Source: Cyprinodon diabolis (taxonomy: Eukaryota; Chordata; Actinopteri; Cyprinodontiformes; Cyprinodontidae). From it: a DNA stretch of 64,000 nucleotides. The notes beneath the pieces are model-generated. The model was not told where the DNA came from. It ran no database searches and was given only the letters and a program-made list of their open reading frames with translations. The DNA is taken from positions 52,493,964 to 52,557,963 of the forward strand of contig CM060065.1 in NCBI GenBank assembly GCA_030533445.1. The letters are read 5' to 3'. Below are positions 10,075-19,623 of this stretch, one piece after another. Each line of letters opens with the position of its first letter. Positions within the stretch are counted from its first letter, which is position 1. The position numbers and the translations under genes were made by a program.

Positions 10075-13000
10075 ATGGCGCCTTCCCTGGTGGAGCATGT
10101 TGTCGCGGATGCTGGAGCGTTTTTAAAGAAAGCTCCGCTGCAGGTGAGTCGTTATGTTCCGGTGAGCGGAGCCGGGCCGCCGGTGGCGGAGCTCCGGCTG
10201 GGGGGGAGGGGAGGCTCCGCAGGCAGACCGACGACAGCTGCTCTTCAGCGGCCAGAATGTGGCCTCGGTCCGCTGCTGGGAAGCCTGGGGGAGGATTTAA
10301 CGGTGGGTCACAGAGCAGAACCATTCAGTACCGAACCTCCAGGACAGTTAACAGGGTTATAATCCCAGTCACAGCGGGAGACCATCCTCTATAGACCTGA
10401 GCTGGGACCAGTTAGGGAGTCCAGGAGCTGCTGTGGTAGCGCCTGTCCATGATTGGCTGGTGGGTCACCTGCCAGGTGTTCTGAAATCAGAGACTATGTT
10501 TCCATGGCAACCGGCACCACGAGACATCAGCTCTTTGGACTACTCTGGTGTCTCCATGTCTGCTGATCTGTGAGGTTCTGTTCAGCAGTAACAGAACTTC
10601 TGTCATGACCAGGAGGATCCATCCTGAGAACCATGGGCGGTTCTAGACAGGGGCCAATGGGGGCCAGTGCCCCTGTAGATCATGTCCTGGCCCCTGTTAT
10701 GGCCCCACATAAAACTCAAAGAAATTCTAATGATGATCTGAGCTGGAACAGACATGGTTACTGAGAGGTCATTTGGATCTATTTCATTTATTTCTTTACA
10801 AATTCTGTTTTACTCATAATTTAAAAACAATAAGGTGATAATAAGGCTTCAGTGGCATTAAGGTAGGATCCCAGTTTTCATCTGCTAAATGTTTTTTTCA
10901 AAACAAATAAAAAAAATTATTTCTACAGCTGAATTTATCCGTTTTTCTTGAGTTCTAGTTCAGATTTGATAGAAAAACTGTAATTTTACTTAAATTAAGT
11001 TACAAATATGTTAAATTCCTAAATTATGAATGTATATTGACCTAATAAGACACAGAATTTGAATTAAATCTAATTGAATAGAAATTTCACTTCATGCTGC
11101 TCTCTTAATATATTTGAATCTCTTGTTTTTTTATTTCATGCTTTTCTGTTCCCTCATGAAAACAACGCTGCCCCCTCATGGCCCCCTGATAGACTTTTCT
11201 TCTAGAACCACCACTGCTGAGAATCATTCACCCCGCTTGTTTTCTGCTGCAGGAAATGGGTCAGAACATTTACACTCTGAAAGAGGTTCTGGACGAGATC
11301 AGAGACAGAGCCACAAGGAGGAGCCTGGCCTTCCTGCCGTACCAGCTGATCTTCAAGGAGCCGCACCCAGAACACATCAGAACCGGTAAGAAACCCGACC
11401 CAGAACACATCAGAACCGGTAAGAAACCCGACCCAGAACACACCAGAACCGGTAAGAAACCCGACCCAGAACACACCAGAACCGGTAAGAAATCCGACCT
11501 AGAACACACCAGAACCGGTAAGAAACCCGACCCAGAACACACCAGAACCGGTAAGAAATCCGACCTAGAACACACCAGAACCGGTAAGAAACCCGACCCA
11601 GAACACACCAGACCCGGTAAGAAATCCGACCCAGAACACACCAGACCCGGTAAGAAATCCGACCCAGAACACACCAGAACCGGTAAGAAATCCGACCTAG
11701 AACACACCAGAACCGGTAAGAAACCCGACCCAGAACACACCAGACCCGGTAAGAAATCCGACCCAGAACACACCAGAACCGGTAAGAAACCCGACCCAGA
11801 ACACACCAGACCCGGTAAGAAACCCGACCCAGAACACACCAGAACCGGTAAGAAACCCGACCCAGAACACACCAGGACCAACCACTAATCAGAACGGGTA
11901 ACTGGGTCATTAGTTTAACCAAAGCGACCCGCCTTATCTTTACCTGAAGCTTCCAGAACCCTAGAATGAAAAGGACCTTAGAACTTCTCGGTATCAGAGC
12001 TTCAGACATGGATCTGGACTGAAACCAGACAGTCTAGATTCTAATCTGGAGCTGAACTTGGAAGTTCTGGTCCAGTAATGAAACTTGGTGAAGTTCCGGT
12101 CCAGTAATGAAACTTGGCGAAGTTCTGGTCCAGTCATGAAACTTGGCGAAGTTCTGGTCCAGTCATGAAACTTGGCGAAGTTCTGGTCCAGTCATGAAAC
12201 TTGGCGAAGTTCTGGTCCAGTGAAGAAACTTGGCGAAGTTCTGGTCCAGTAAAGAAACTTGGTGAAGTTCTGGTCCAGTCATGAAAATTGGTGAAGTTCT
12301 GGTCCAGTCATGAAACTTGGCGAAGTTCTGGTCCAGTCATGAAACTTGGCGAAGTTCTGGTCCAGTAAAGAAACTTGGCGAGGTTCTGGTCCAGTCATCC
12401 TGGGCTCCTCTTATGGTTCCAGTGACGGAGTTCTCCAAGAAGACCGGGGACTACCCGAGCCTGTCGGCCACCGACATCAAGGTTCTGGCTCTGACCTACC
12501 AGCTGGAGCTGGAGCACGTTGGACCGGATCACCTGAAGACAGAACCGGAGCTTAAGGTAGCGGCTCCGTTTGCCTGGGTTCTCATCCGTCAGCTCCGGGA
12601 GTCAAAAGTTAAACCAGTAACTTCTGTTTCAGGTGAATGTTCAGAGCACACGGCGCCACCCAGAGGCTCCAGTCAACATCGCAGGATTCCATTTTCCCTC
12701 CAAGGTACCGGAGCGGACGCTGAATTTAACCTTCGGGATCCGGCGTGGGAAGCCTGAGTTCTGTTTGTCTCCTCAGAGGTCTGCAGACGGTCCGGCCGTC
12801 GGACACGTTCGGAACGAAGCGGAGTCCCCAGACCAGTCGGACCAGTTCAACAGCTTCCAGTTCTGGAGGGACCCCCTGCCGAGCATCCAGGGAGACCTGC
12901 TGGAGCTACTGGTGGGTCGGCGCCCTGCAGACTCCGCCTCCAGCCGGCGGGTGTTTGGTACTAACAGGCCGTGGTTCTGTTCCATCAGGGTCCAACTGAG

Positions 13001-16000
13001 TCTCTGAAGGCTGACGTCCAGCAGACGGTACCAGACGGACATTTCAACAGCTTCCAGTTCTGGAGGGACCCGCTGCCCTGCATCGACGACGACCTGTTGG
13101 CTCTACTGGTGAGGTCATCGTCCAGCCTGGTCTAGAACCCGAGACTAGAACGGCAGGCAGACGGACCCGTGACCTCTGGGGTCACCAAGGGTCTGGGTTT
13201 GTGTGTCACTTTAGGGAGGAACCAACCTGAGAAAGTGAACTGCCTGTGATTGGCTACTTCTCAGGAAATCCCGCCTCTTGAGACGGAACAGTTTTCTTCC
13301 TGGTTTGGCTCCTGGTGTTAGCAAAGCCTCTTTAGGCTAAAGGCTGAAATGAGATCATCAAAAACAGAATAAAGCGCTGATCCAAGCAGGGCCAGGACGG
13401 ATTTAGGAAATTTGGGGCCCGGGGAAAAGACTGGGGCCCCTCTGAATGGAGAAGACAACACATCAAACAGCCCCATTCTCCAGATAGATAAATGTTAATA
13501 GAATAGACATCCATCATCTGTTCTAGGTTGTGTCCCTCTCTTCTTGTCCCTTTTCTTCTTGTTTTCCTCTCTATGTTTTGTACTCAGCTGACTTTTCATG
13601 CTGTCTCTAAAGGAATGAAAGATTTTTTCCAAGCACTAAGCTCACTTAGCTGATTGCTCCTTCCTGTGTTTCCAAAAAGGCCAAAGTAAATAACCCAGTC
13701 CTTCTTTTCACTGTAGACAAGCCATGATCTGCTTATCTGTTCTCCATTTTTCATTTGGATGAAATAATAGCTGCATGAATCATGACAGCAGACAAGATAG
13801 AGGAGAGCAGGAGGCGGGGTTACCAATCTACTTGCTCTGGAGAGCAGAGTTCGCTGCTTTTAGATGTTGTCTCCAAAGTCTCCAGTAGCATAAAAAAGTC
13901 TCTAGATTTGGCGCTAGGAGCTTTTTAGAAATCAAAGTGCTAGAGGGGTCTGAAAAGTGGCTAAAGTGATTTGCCTATGACCACCTTACGACGGCCGACT
14001 GAAAATCAAACATTTTTAATTTTCTCCTGACCTTATGATTCCTGATGGGGGGGTGGTCGTTAGAGGCTGATCACCCCTCGTTACCCCCCGGTTACATTAC
14101 ACGATGCACCATCAGGCTGAAAGTCGACCCGATCGAATAATTCTCGCACGACTGGAAAATGGTCCAGTGTTTGACCGGCTTAATGGTAAATCCAGCTACT
14201 GAACCTTTGGTGTTTGTTTCCAGGATGTAGACAGAGCCTCACCACAGACGGAGCAGAGGGCAGGGGGGCTGCAGGACGACCAATCAGACGACGAGGATAA
14301 AGAGAACGAGCCTGAGGATGATGATGATGATGATGGGGGTGGTGGGGGCTGGATCACTCCCAGTAACATCAGTCAGGTGAAGATGGAGTCAGCTGATTGG
14401 ACGGAACCGGCTGACGTCAGAGTCGGATGTCTGACCACCGACTTCGCCATGCAGGTAAGGCTCTCAGACCAGAACCCTGGAGCGCTGCGCTGCAGAGGAG
14501 GTTGATGAAGTTCCTGTGATTCCAGAATGTTCTGATCCAGATGGGCCTCCGTGTTCTGTCTGTGAACGGCATGGTGATCAAACAGGCCCGCAGCTACATC
14601 CTGCGCTGCCACGCCTGCTTCAAGTGAGTGAATCCCTTCCAGGGAGACGGGTCGGAACCGTCTGGCCTCGGTGTATCCATGAAGTTCCTTTGGTTCTGCT
14701 CTAACATGATGGCGCTCTGTCTCCAGGACGACCAGCAACATGAACAAGGCCTTCTGCCCCCACTGTGGGAACCGGACCCTGAAGAAGCTGGCAGTGACCC
14801 TCAACGACGACGGCAGCGTCCAGATGCACTTCTCCAGGAACCCAAAGGTTCTGAACCCCCGAGGGCTGCGGGTGAGGATCTCCTGCTGGTTCTGCTCAGA
14901 TCAATCATGGATCTTTGATGTTCTGATCCGACTCTGGTCCTGAAACTTCCTGATTTAACAAGAGATTCAAAAACAAACTTTACTGATAAAAGTTTCTATG
15001 AACTAAATCCTGCAGGTCGGTAGATTGATCTGCTCAGAGACACGAGAACAGGACCTGTTTAGGACGTTTAGACCGGTTCAGAACCGGTCTGCGGTTCGGT
15101 CGCTTCTGCTGCAGAACCGGCCCGCGGTTCGGTCGCTTCTGCAGCAGAACCGGTCCGCGGTTCGGTCGCTTCTGCAGCAGAACCGGTCCGCGGTTCGGTC
15201 GCTTCTGCAGCAGAACCGGTCCGCGGTTCGGTCGCTTCTGAAGCAGAACCGGTCCACGGTTCGGTCGCTTCTGCACTAGAACCAGTCCACGGTTCGGTCG
15301 CTTCTGCAGCAGAACCGGTCCGCGGTTCGGTCGCTTCTGAAGCAGAACCGGTTCGCGGTTCGGTGGCTTCTGCACTAGAACCGGTCCGCGGTTCGGTCGC
15401 TTCTGAAGCAGAACCGGCCCGCGGTTCGGTCGCTTCTGCAGCAGAACCGGTCCGCGGTTCGGTTGCTTCTGAAGCAGAACCGGTTCGCGGTTCGGTGGCT
15501 TCTGCACTAGAACCGGTCCGCGGTTCGGTCGCTTCTGAAGCAGAACCGGCCCGCGGTTCGGTCGCTTCTGAAGCAGAACCGGTCCGCGGTTCGGTCGCTT
15601 CTGAAGCAGAACCGGTCCGCGGTTCGGTCGGTTCTACTGACTGAAGGTTCTCTGTTGGCTTCATGGTCCCAACATGCTGGGTCTGGAGTTCTCCAGCTTT
15701 TCCGGTTCTCCTCCATGGAGGCCTGGTTCTGGGTCTGGTTCTGAGGTCCGTTACAGAGGTCGTCATGTTTCTGATGTGTCTCCATCAGAGAGCATAAAAA
15801 CACCCGGCATGAGGTCCGTCCACTTCCTGGTTCTGCCTCCATTTTGTTCTGTTGGACTCAAAGTCCAGAGAGACCAGATGTTTAGGAGGTTTTGCAGAAG
15901 TTCTGCTTCCAGAAAAGATCCTAGACTGATTATTGGTACCAGAACCAGAGAGGCCGGGTCGGTCCAAAATGGACCTCTGAGGGATCGGACCTGCAGCAGA

Positions 16001-16389
16001 TCTGGTTCTGAAGAAACCTCCTTTTACCAACCGGTTCCATCTGCAGTTTTAGCCCTAAAACCGGATCAGAACCAGGAGGTCCGTGTCTAACCGGGTTCTG
16101 CTTCCTGTCTGTGTTGCAGCACTCCCTGCCGCTGCCGCAGGGCGGGAAGCACGCCAACAACCCCCACCTGGTGGAGGACCAGCGCTTCCCCCAGCAGCGG
16201 CTCTCCAGGAAGGCCCGGCAGAAGACCGACGTGTTCGACCCGGACTACCTGGCCGGAACGGCGCCGTTCTGCCAGAACGACATCTACAGCCGAGCCGCCA
16301 ACCTGCAGATCCGAGACGGGCAGAGCGGCGCCGGCAGGAGGCGGGCCAACCCCAACGCCGCCCGCAAGAAGTTCGTCAAGAAGAAGTGA
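10075..16389 (+). CDS. nob1: NOB1, 20S pre-rRNA D-site endonuclease
   Basis: Exons: 10075-10143, 11253-11385, 12423-12556, 12633-12704, 12777-12911, 12989-13108, 14224-14454, 14526-14623, 14727-14871, 16120-16389 (stop TGA at 16387). All ten joined give 468 aa; human NOB1 is 412. NOB1 is the PIN-domain nuclease that cleaves the 3' end of 18S rRNA in late pre-40S particles. Seen: the PIN start VEHVVADAGAFL (Asp12 a likely metal ligand), TEFSKKTGDYPSLSATDI, an acidic stretch before GGGGGWITPSN, zinc-ribbon cysteines CHAC (326, 329) and CPHC (341, 344), the FSRNPKVLNPRGLR block and a basic end RRANPNAARKKFVKKK. Most of the excess length comes from a duplicated exon (5 and 6, both phase 0). The exon 2 donor lies in a 33-bp tandem array with 15 donors; I used the first, which keeps the family spacing. 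It is head-to-head with wdr59 and convergent with cog8. Confidence 0.95.
10632..11216. mobile_element. hAT-like non-autonomous element in nob1 intron 1
   Basis: The left end is CATGGGCGGTTCTAGA and the right end TCTAGAACCACCACTG, near-complementary terminal inverted repeats. The flanking 8-mers CTGAGAAC (10624) and CTGAGAAT (11217) differ at one base and look like a hAT target duplication. The interior is AT-rich with repeated 'GGCCCC' words and no coding region. Confidence 0.6.
11253..11385 (+). CDS. nob1: nob1 exon 2, whose donor founded a minisatellite
   Basis: The acceptor is TGCTGCAG before GAAATGGG. The exon encodes the PIN-domain segment from EMGQNIYTLKEVL to KEPHPEHIRT plus one base, and ends at the first GTAAGAAA donor (11386). 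The last 19 exonic bases and 14 following intronic bases form the unit repeated downstream. Using this first donor joins to exon 3 as HIRT-V-TEFSKK, matching the spacing of the human protein. Confidence 0.88.
11367..11880 (+). repeat. 33-bp minisatellite carrying 15 copies of the nob1 exon 2 splice donor
   Basis: The period is exactly 33 bp with no indels: the first GTAAG is at 11386 and the fifteenth at 11848, which is 14 x 33 apart. Each unit reads about CAGAACACACCAGAACCG then GTAAGAAA. Variants are ACC/CCC before the donor, CCC/TCC after it, and CCA/CTA at DPE/DLE. Read in the nob1 frame it encodes 11-residue repeats (DPEHTRTGKKP and relatives) with no stop until the TAA at 11886. Confidence 0.96.
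12054..12402 (+). repeat. 29-bp minisatellite in nob1 intron 2 with acceptor-like motif
   Basis: About 12 units of roughly GAAGTTCTGGTCCAGT followed by CATGAAACTTGGC, period 29 bp. It ends just before the true exon 3 acceptor at 12422. Each unit contains TTCTGGTCCAG, a weak pyrimidine-AG motif. The frame that enters exon 3 is open back to at least 12317. Variants CAT/AAT/AAA/GAA follow CCAGT. Confidence 0.93.
12777..13108 (+). other. nob1: Tandemly duplicated nob1 exon pair (exons 5 and 6)
   Basis: Exon 5 (12777-12911, 135 nt) and exon 6 (12989-13108, 120 nt) both contain FNSFQFWRDPLP followed by I..DLL.LL. Mammalian NOB1 has one such block. Both begin and end on codon boundaries, so either can be skipped without a frameshift. 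The first 29 bases from TTCAACAGC are identical between copies and the next bases diverge. Each has its own AG acceptor and GT donor, with a 77-bp intron between. They could both be included, or be alternatives. Confidence 0.85.
13109..14223 (+). other. nob1 intron 6, no gene
   Basis: An 1.1-kb intron. Around 13385-13450 there is a GGGGCCC-rich stretch of the kind seen at ends of dispersed fish repeats, but I could not define its borders. Nothing else is recognised. Confidence 0.4.
15070..15645 (+). repeat. 33-bp minisatellite in nob1 intron 9
   Basis: About 17 units near CAGAACCGGTCCGCGGTTC then GGTCGCTTCTGCAG, period 33 bp with point variants (CCG/CCA/TCG, GCA/GAA, CAC/CAG). It is GC-rich. 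As the period is a multiple of three, several frames on both strands stay open (157 to 232 codons); these are artefacts, not genes. It shares the core CAGAACCGGT and the period with the intron 2 array. Confidence 0.95.
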
Positions 16390-17129
16390 TGATGTCATTG
16401 CCCACGGTCCCCCCCGCCCTTATGAACAGAACCAGGAACCTCTATGGTTCTGGAGGCTTTTATCGGACCGTTCAGACCATTGAACCAGAACATAATGGAC
16501 CGCTCTTTCTTTCACAGGTTCTGGTCGTAGTTTAAAGTTATTTTCTGACCCGTTGGTTCAGTTTTCCTTCTTAATGAACATCTGAGGCCCGTTTCACTAA
16601 AGCTGAATCTAAAGTGGAGTTGGACCCGTTCTGGTCGGTGGATCCTGGCTTCATCCGATCCGCAGCTTCATCAGGCCAGGCGGCGGTACTGGAGCTAAAT
16701 GCTGCCGGCAGAATCGGACCATGAGGTCCATCAGATGATTCACTGAAACCATCAGAATTTAAGGAGATTCTGTTATTTTTCTCTAATGAATAAATAACCT
16801 AAAAATGAAAACCTGTCATTTAGTCTCTCTGTGACGTCGTGGAGATCAAATACATCCTGAACGACATCTGGTATAAAAAGCAGCAGATGATTGACGCCTT
16901 TATTTATGATCCACATCAGACCCCATAGAACTAGACAACCTAGAACCTGCAGCAGGTCAACATCAAACAGACTGATAAAATGTCACTGATCCAGAAATCC
17001 ATGTCTGAAGCTCTGATACCGAGAAGTTCTAAAAAACATGCAGAAATGAACAATTAATTTAATGACATATTAAAGAAAATCAGCATCCAGCAGATGTGCA
17101 GCTTCTGCTCAAATATTTTCTCTTGGTTG
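16390..17129. other. nob1 3' UTR with poly(A) signal, and downstream spacer
   Basis: The first AATAAA after the nob1 stop is at 16789-16794, 400 bp downstream, a reasonable poly(A) signal on plus. Beyond it the spacer before the LINE remnant shows nothing recognisable. Confidence 0.5.
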
Positions 17130-18110
17130 TGGATAACTGGGATCGTCCAAAACTGCTTTTTATTTTTTAAACTTTGTTTATAGAACATTTTAAACATAAG
17201 ACAGACATTATTGGGACAAATTCAAAAAATGTATAAATAAAAAGCATAAAGAGAAAAACAGATCAAAAAGGGTAGACATGAATGTAAATGTAGATAAATA
17301 AGTAGAGATCCAGTATCCTCAGGGTCAAGAAGATTCAAAGAGTCAAAATATCTAAGAAAGGGGTCCCATGTAGCCTGAAATAACTTGATGGAGCCTCTAA
17401 GAGAAAACTACGGAAGAGGATTAGGGCCACTGCAAAACAAAAAAATTAACTGATTTTTTAATTTTTTTTTCAGTTTAGTATGGGAAAAAAGTCAGAATTC
17501 TGACTTTAATCTCAGAATTCTGACTTTAATCTCAGAACTCTGACTTTAATCTGAGAATTCTGTCAGCTAACAAACATGTTAGCATCCAGCCATAGCCATG
17601 TCTGTTTTAGAGACTAGCTCTCTAAACTGAAAAAAAAAAATCAGTTAACTTTTTTTTTTCAGTGGCCCTAATCCTCTTCCATAGAAAACCTTAATTTCTT
17701 TGAGGTTGTAAAGCACTTCTCGAATCCAGCGGGCATGTGAAGGGAGTTGAGAATCTTTCCAGTTACGTAAGATCAACCTACGAGCTAAAAGCGCGGTAAA
17801 TGCTATAGCCCACTTCATTCCTTTAGGCCAGTTAGAAGTAGGGGGGGATGCTAAAGGTTGCAGACAACCAGAGAACCATATGCTTCAGACCGTGATTTAA
17901 AAATCCCTGTCCAGAATAGTTTCAATTCGGGACATGACCAAAACATTTGCATCTGCCACAGGCGTTTACAGAGGAATACAGTTGAATTAGTCTATGGCGG
18001 GCACAGATGGAAGATGAATAAATTAAAGCCAGTGCAGATGTCCAGCAAAACTGCTTTTATACGAACTGTTTGTTCTCTTCATCAGGCCTGACATGAGAAG
18101 TTTCTCTGGA
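17130..18110 (-). mobile_element. L1-clade LINE 3' remnant, split by a MITE
   Basis: Read on minus, 17690-17830 encodes ALLARRLILRNWKDSQLP followed by HARWIREVLYNLKEIK, the characteristic C-terminal end of fish L1 ORF2. Across the MITE at 17409-17683 it continues with TWDPFLRYFDSL. Upstream parts (to about 18110) are decayed. It lies between the convergent nob1 and cog8 genes. Confidence 0.7.
17409..17683. mobile_element. Short copy of the satellite-bearing TIR element
   Basis: TACGGAAGAGGATTAGGGCC ends with complement at the right (one mismatch), flanked by GAAAAC at 17403-17408 and 17684-17689. Only about three internal AGAATTCTGACTTTAATCTC units are present, against about 40 in the copy at 4821. 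Removing it restores the L1 reading. Confidence 0.78.
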
Positions 18111-19519
18111 TTTGATCAAACTTTTTAGCCCTTGGTATAAAATTATTAGTTTTTTGGAATATATAAGAATTATGCTCTAATTTGTAGATACAGATCTTTC
18201 GTTACCATATTTGAATTTGACAAAACAGATATTCTTGACGTTCGTTTTCCTGTTTGGTGCGATTGCTCTAGTGGATCCGGACCCAGCGGCCTGCAGGTAG
18301 CGGCGTCATCCACAGAACGAGTTTATAATCTGGATTAGCTGTGGCAAATGAAGACATTTACATTTATAGTCTGATTTCAACAATCTCTCTAATCCCGTCA
18401 TCGCAGGAATAGCCTATTAGAGGCCTTTCTGTCAAACGTAGGACTATAGATATAGAACAAAAGTTAATGTTTTAGGAAAGTTTAAATAAAATTAACTGTA
18501 TTTAATCTGGGCTGGATTTAAAAAACACAGAGAGGAAACTCCGGTTTCTGATCTGTGTGATGTTGACTAAACAGTTGGGTCTGCGCAGAATGAATCACCA
18601 TGGCAACCAACATTACTGCTGTGGTGAAATAGTCCTGGCTTAAATCAGGATATTTGGACAAATAAGAGTTAATCTCTCATCCTGATTTTGTTCAACAGGC
18701 ATCAGATCTGCCTGGTTTCTGCCTGTTTTAGTTCATCTTCTTGTTTCTGGAACTGATTCTGAAGCAGAAATCTAAATAAATGAAAGTTTTATTCATTTAT
18801 TCGTAGTGATGTTAAAGAGGCATCTGGAAGCCAGACTGTTGATGCTGCTCTGATTCTGTCTCAATACTGACACCTGCTGGACATTTAAAGACACTACAGG
18901 CAGCAGATTGGACTGAATTGATTTGATGACCTAAAACTATAATATAATTTAAGTTATTAAAGGTTATATTGCATTATTTCATATCTATGTTTAAATTGAA
19001 ATTATCTTTGATATTTTTAGACGCAATAAATGTAAAAATATAACGTGAACATTTAGGAGAAAATGAGGATGCTTGTGGACTAGGATTTTAAATCATATTT
19101 TTAAAACAATAAGTTCAGTAAATAAACTAAGAGTCAATTTGAAATAAACTTTAATTCAGATAAGCTGAGTGTTAAACTGAGAGGAAAAGGATGAAACAAG
19201 GAGAAAATAAAAACAGCGGAGACGTTCCTTTTCCTTTGAGGCTCCAAAATTCATAATAATTTTAACGATAAAGCGCAAAAGACGAGACTTTTTTTTCAGC
19301 AGATGCATCAAGTTGACAGAAACAGCTCCTGTATCGGTCACATGACTTCCTGCGCTCCGATTGCGTTCTTCTCTACGGTTTCACGCACGCAGCGACGCAT
19401 CGCTGCTAATGGATCCATCACAGAACCTTCTCTGAAGGTTCTGATGGTGCTGATCCAAACCTCACATCTCAGCGGTTCTGTTCGATGAAATCACCAAAGA
19501 CTCGACGCTTTAGGAACTT
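18111..19519. other. Spacer between nob1 and cog8, no gene
   Basis: Mostly AT-rich sequence with no ORF of family character on either strand. I recognise no RNA gene and no bounded repeat. Confidence 0.4.
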
Positions 19520-19525
19520 TTTATT
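19520..19525 (-). terminator. Probable cog8 poly(A) signal
   Basis: AATAAA on minus (TTTATT on plus), about 100 bp beyond the cog8 stop codon at 19624. It is the first good hexamer on that strand. Confidence 0.6.
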
Positions 19526-19623
19526 GAACATAAAAATATCCCAACCAGTCCAACGTTATTTAGATCCCATCACCAGAGTCCAGAATGAGTCCGTCTCTCC
19601 AGAACCCAGCAGAGGTTCTGTCC

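Noticed and set aside
11410..12009. Minus-strand ORFs of about 200 codons over the nob1 donor array
   Set aside because: They are reverse-strand readings of the 33-bp repeat (period a multiple of three) and do not resemble any family.
15034..15766. ORFs of up to 232 codons on both strands
   Set aside because: They arise from the 33-bp nob1 intron 9 minisatellite, are open in several frames at once, and lack any family feature.
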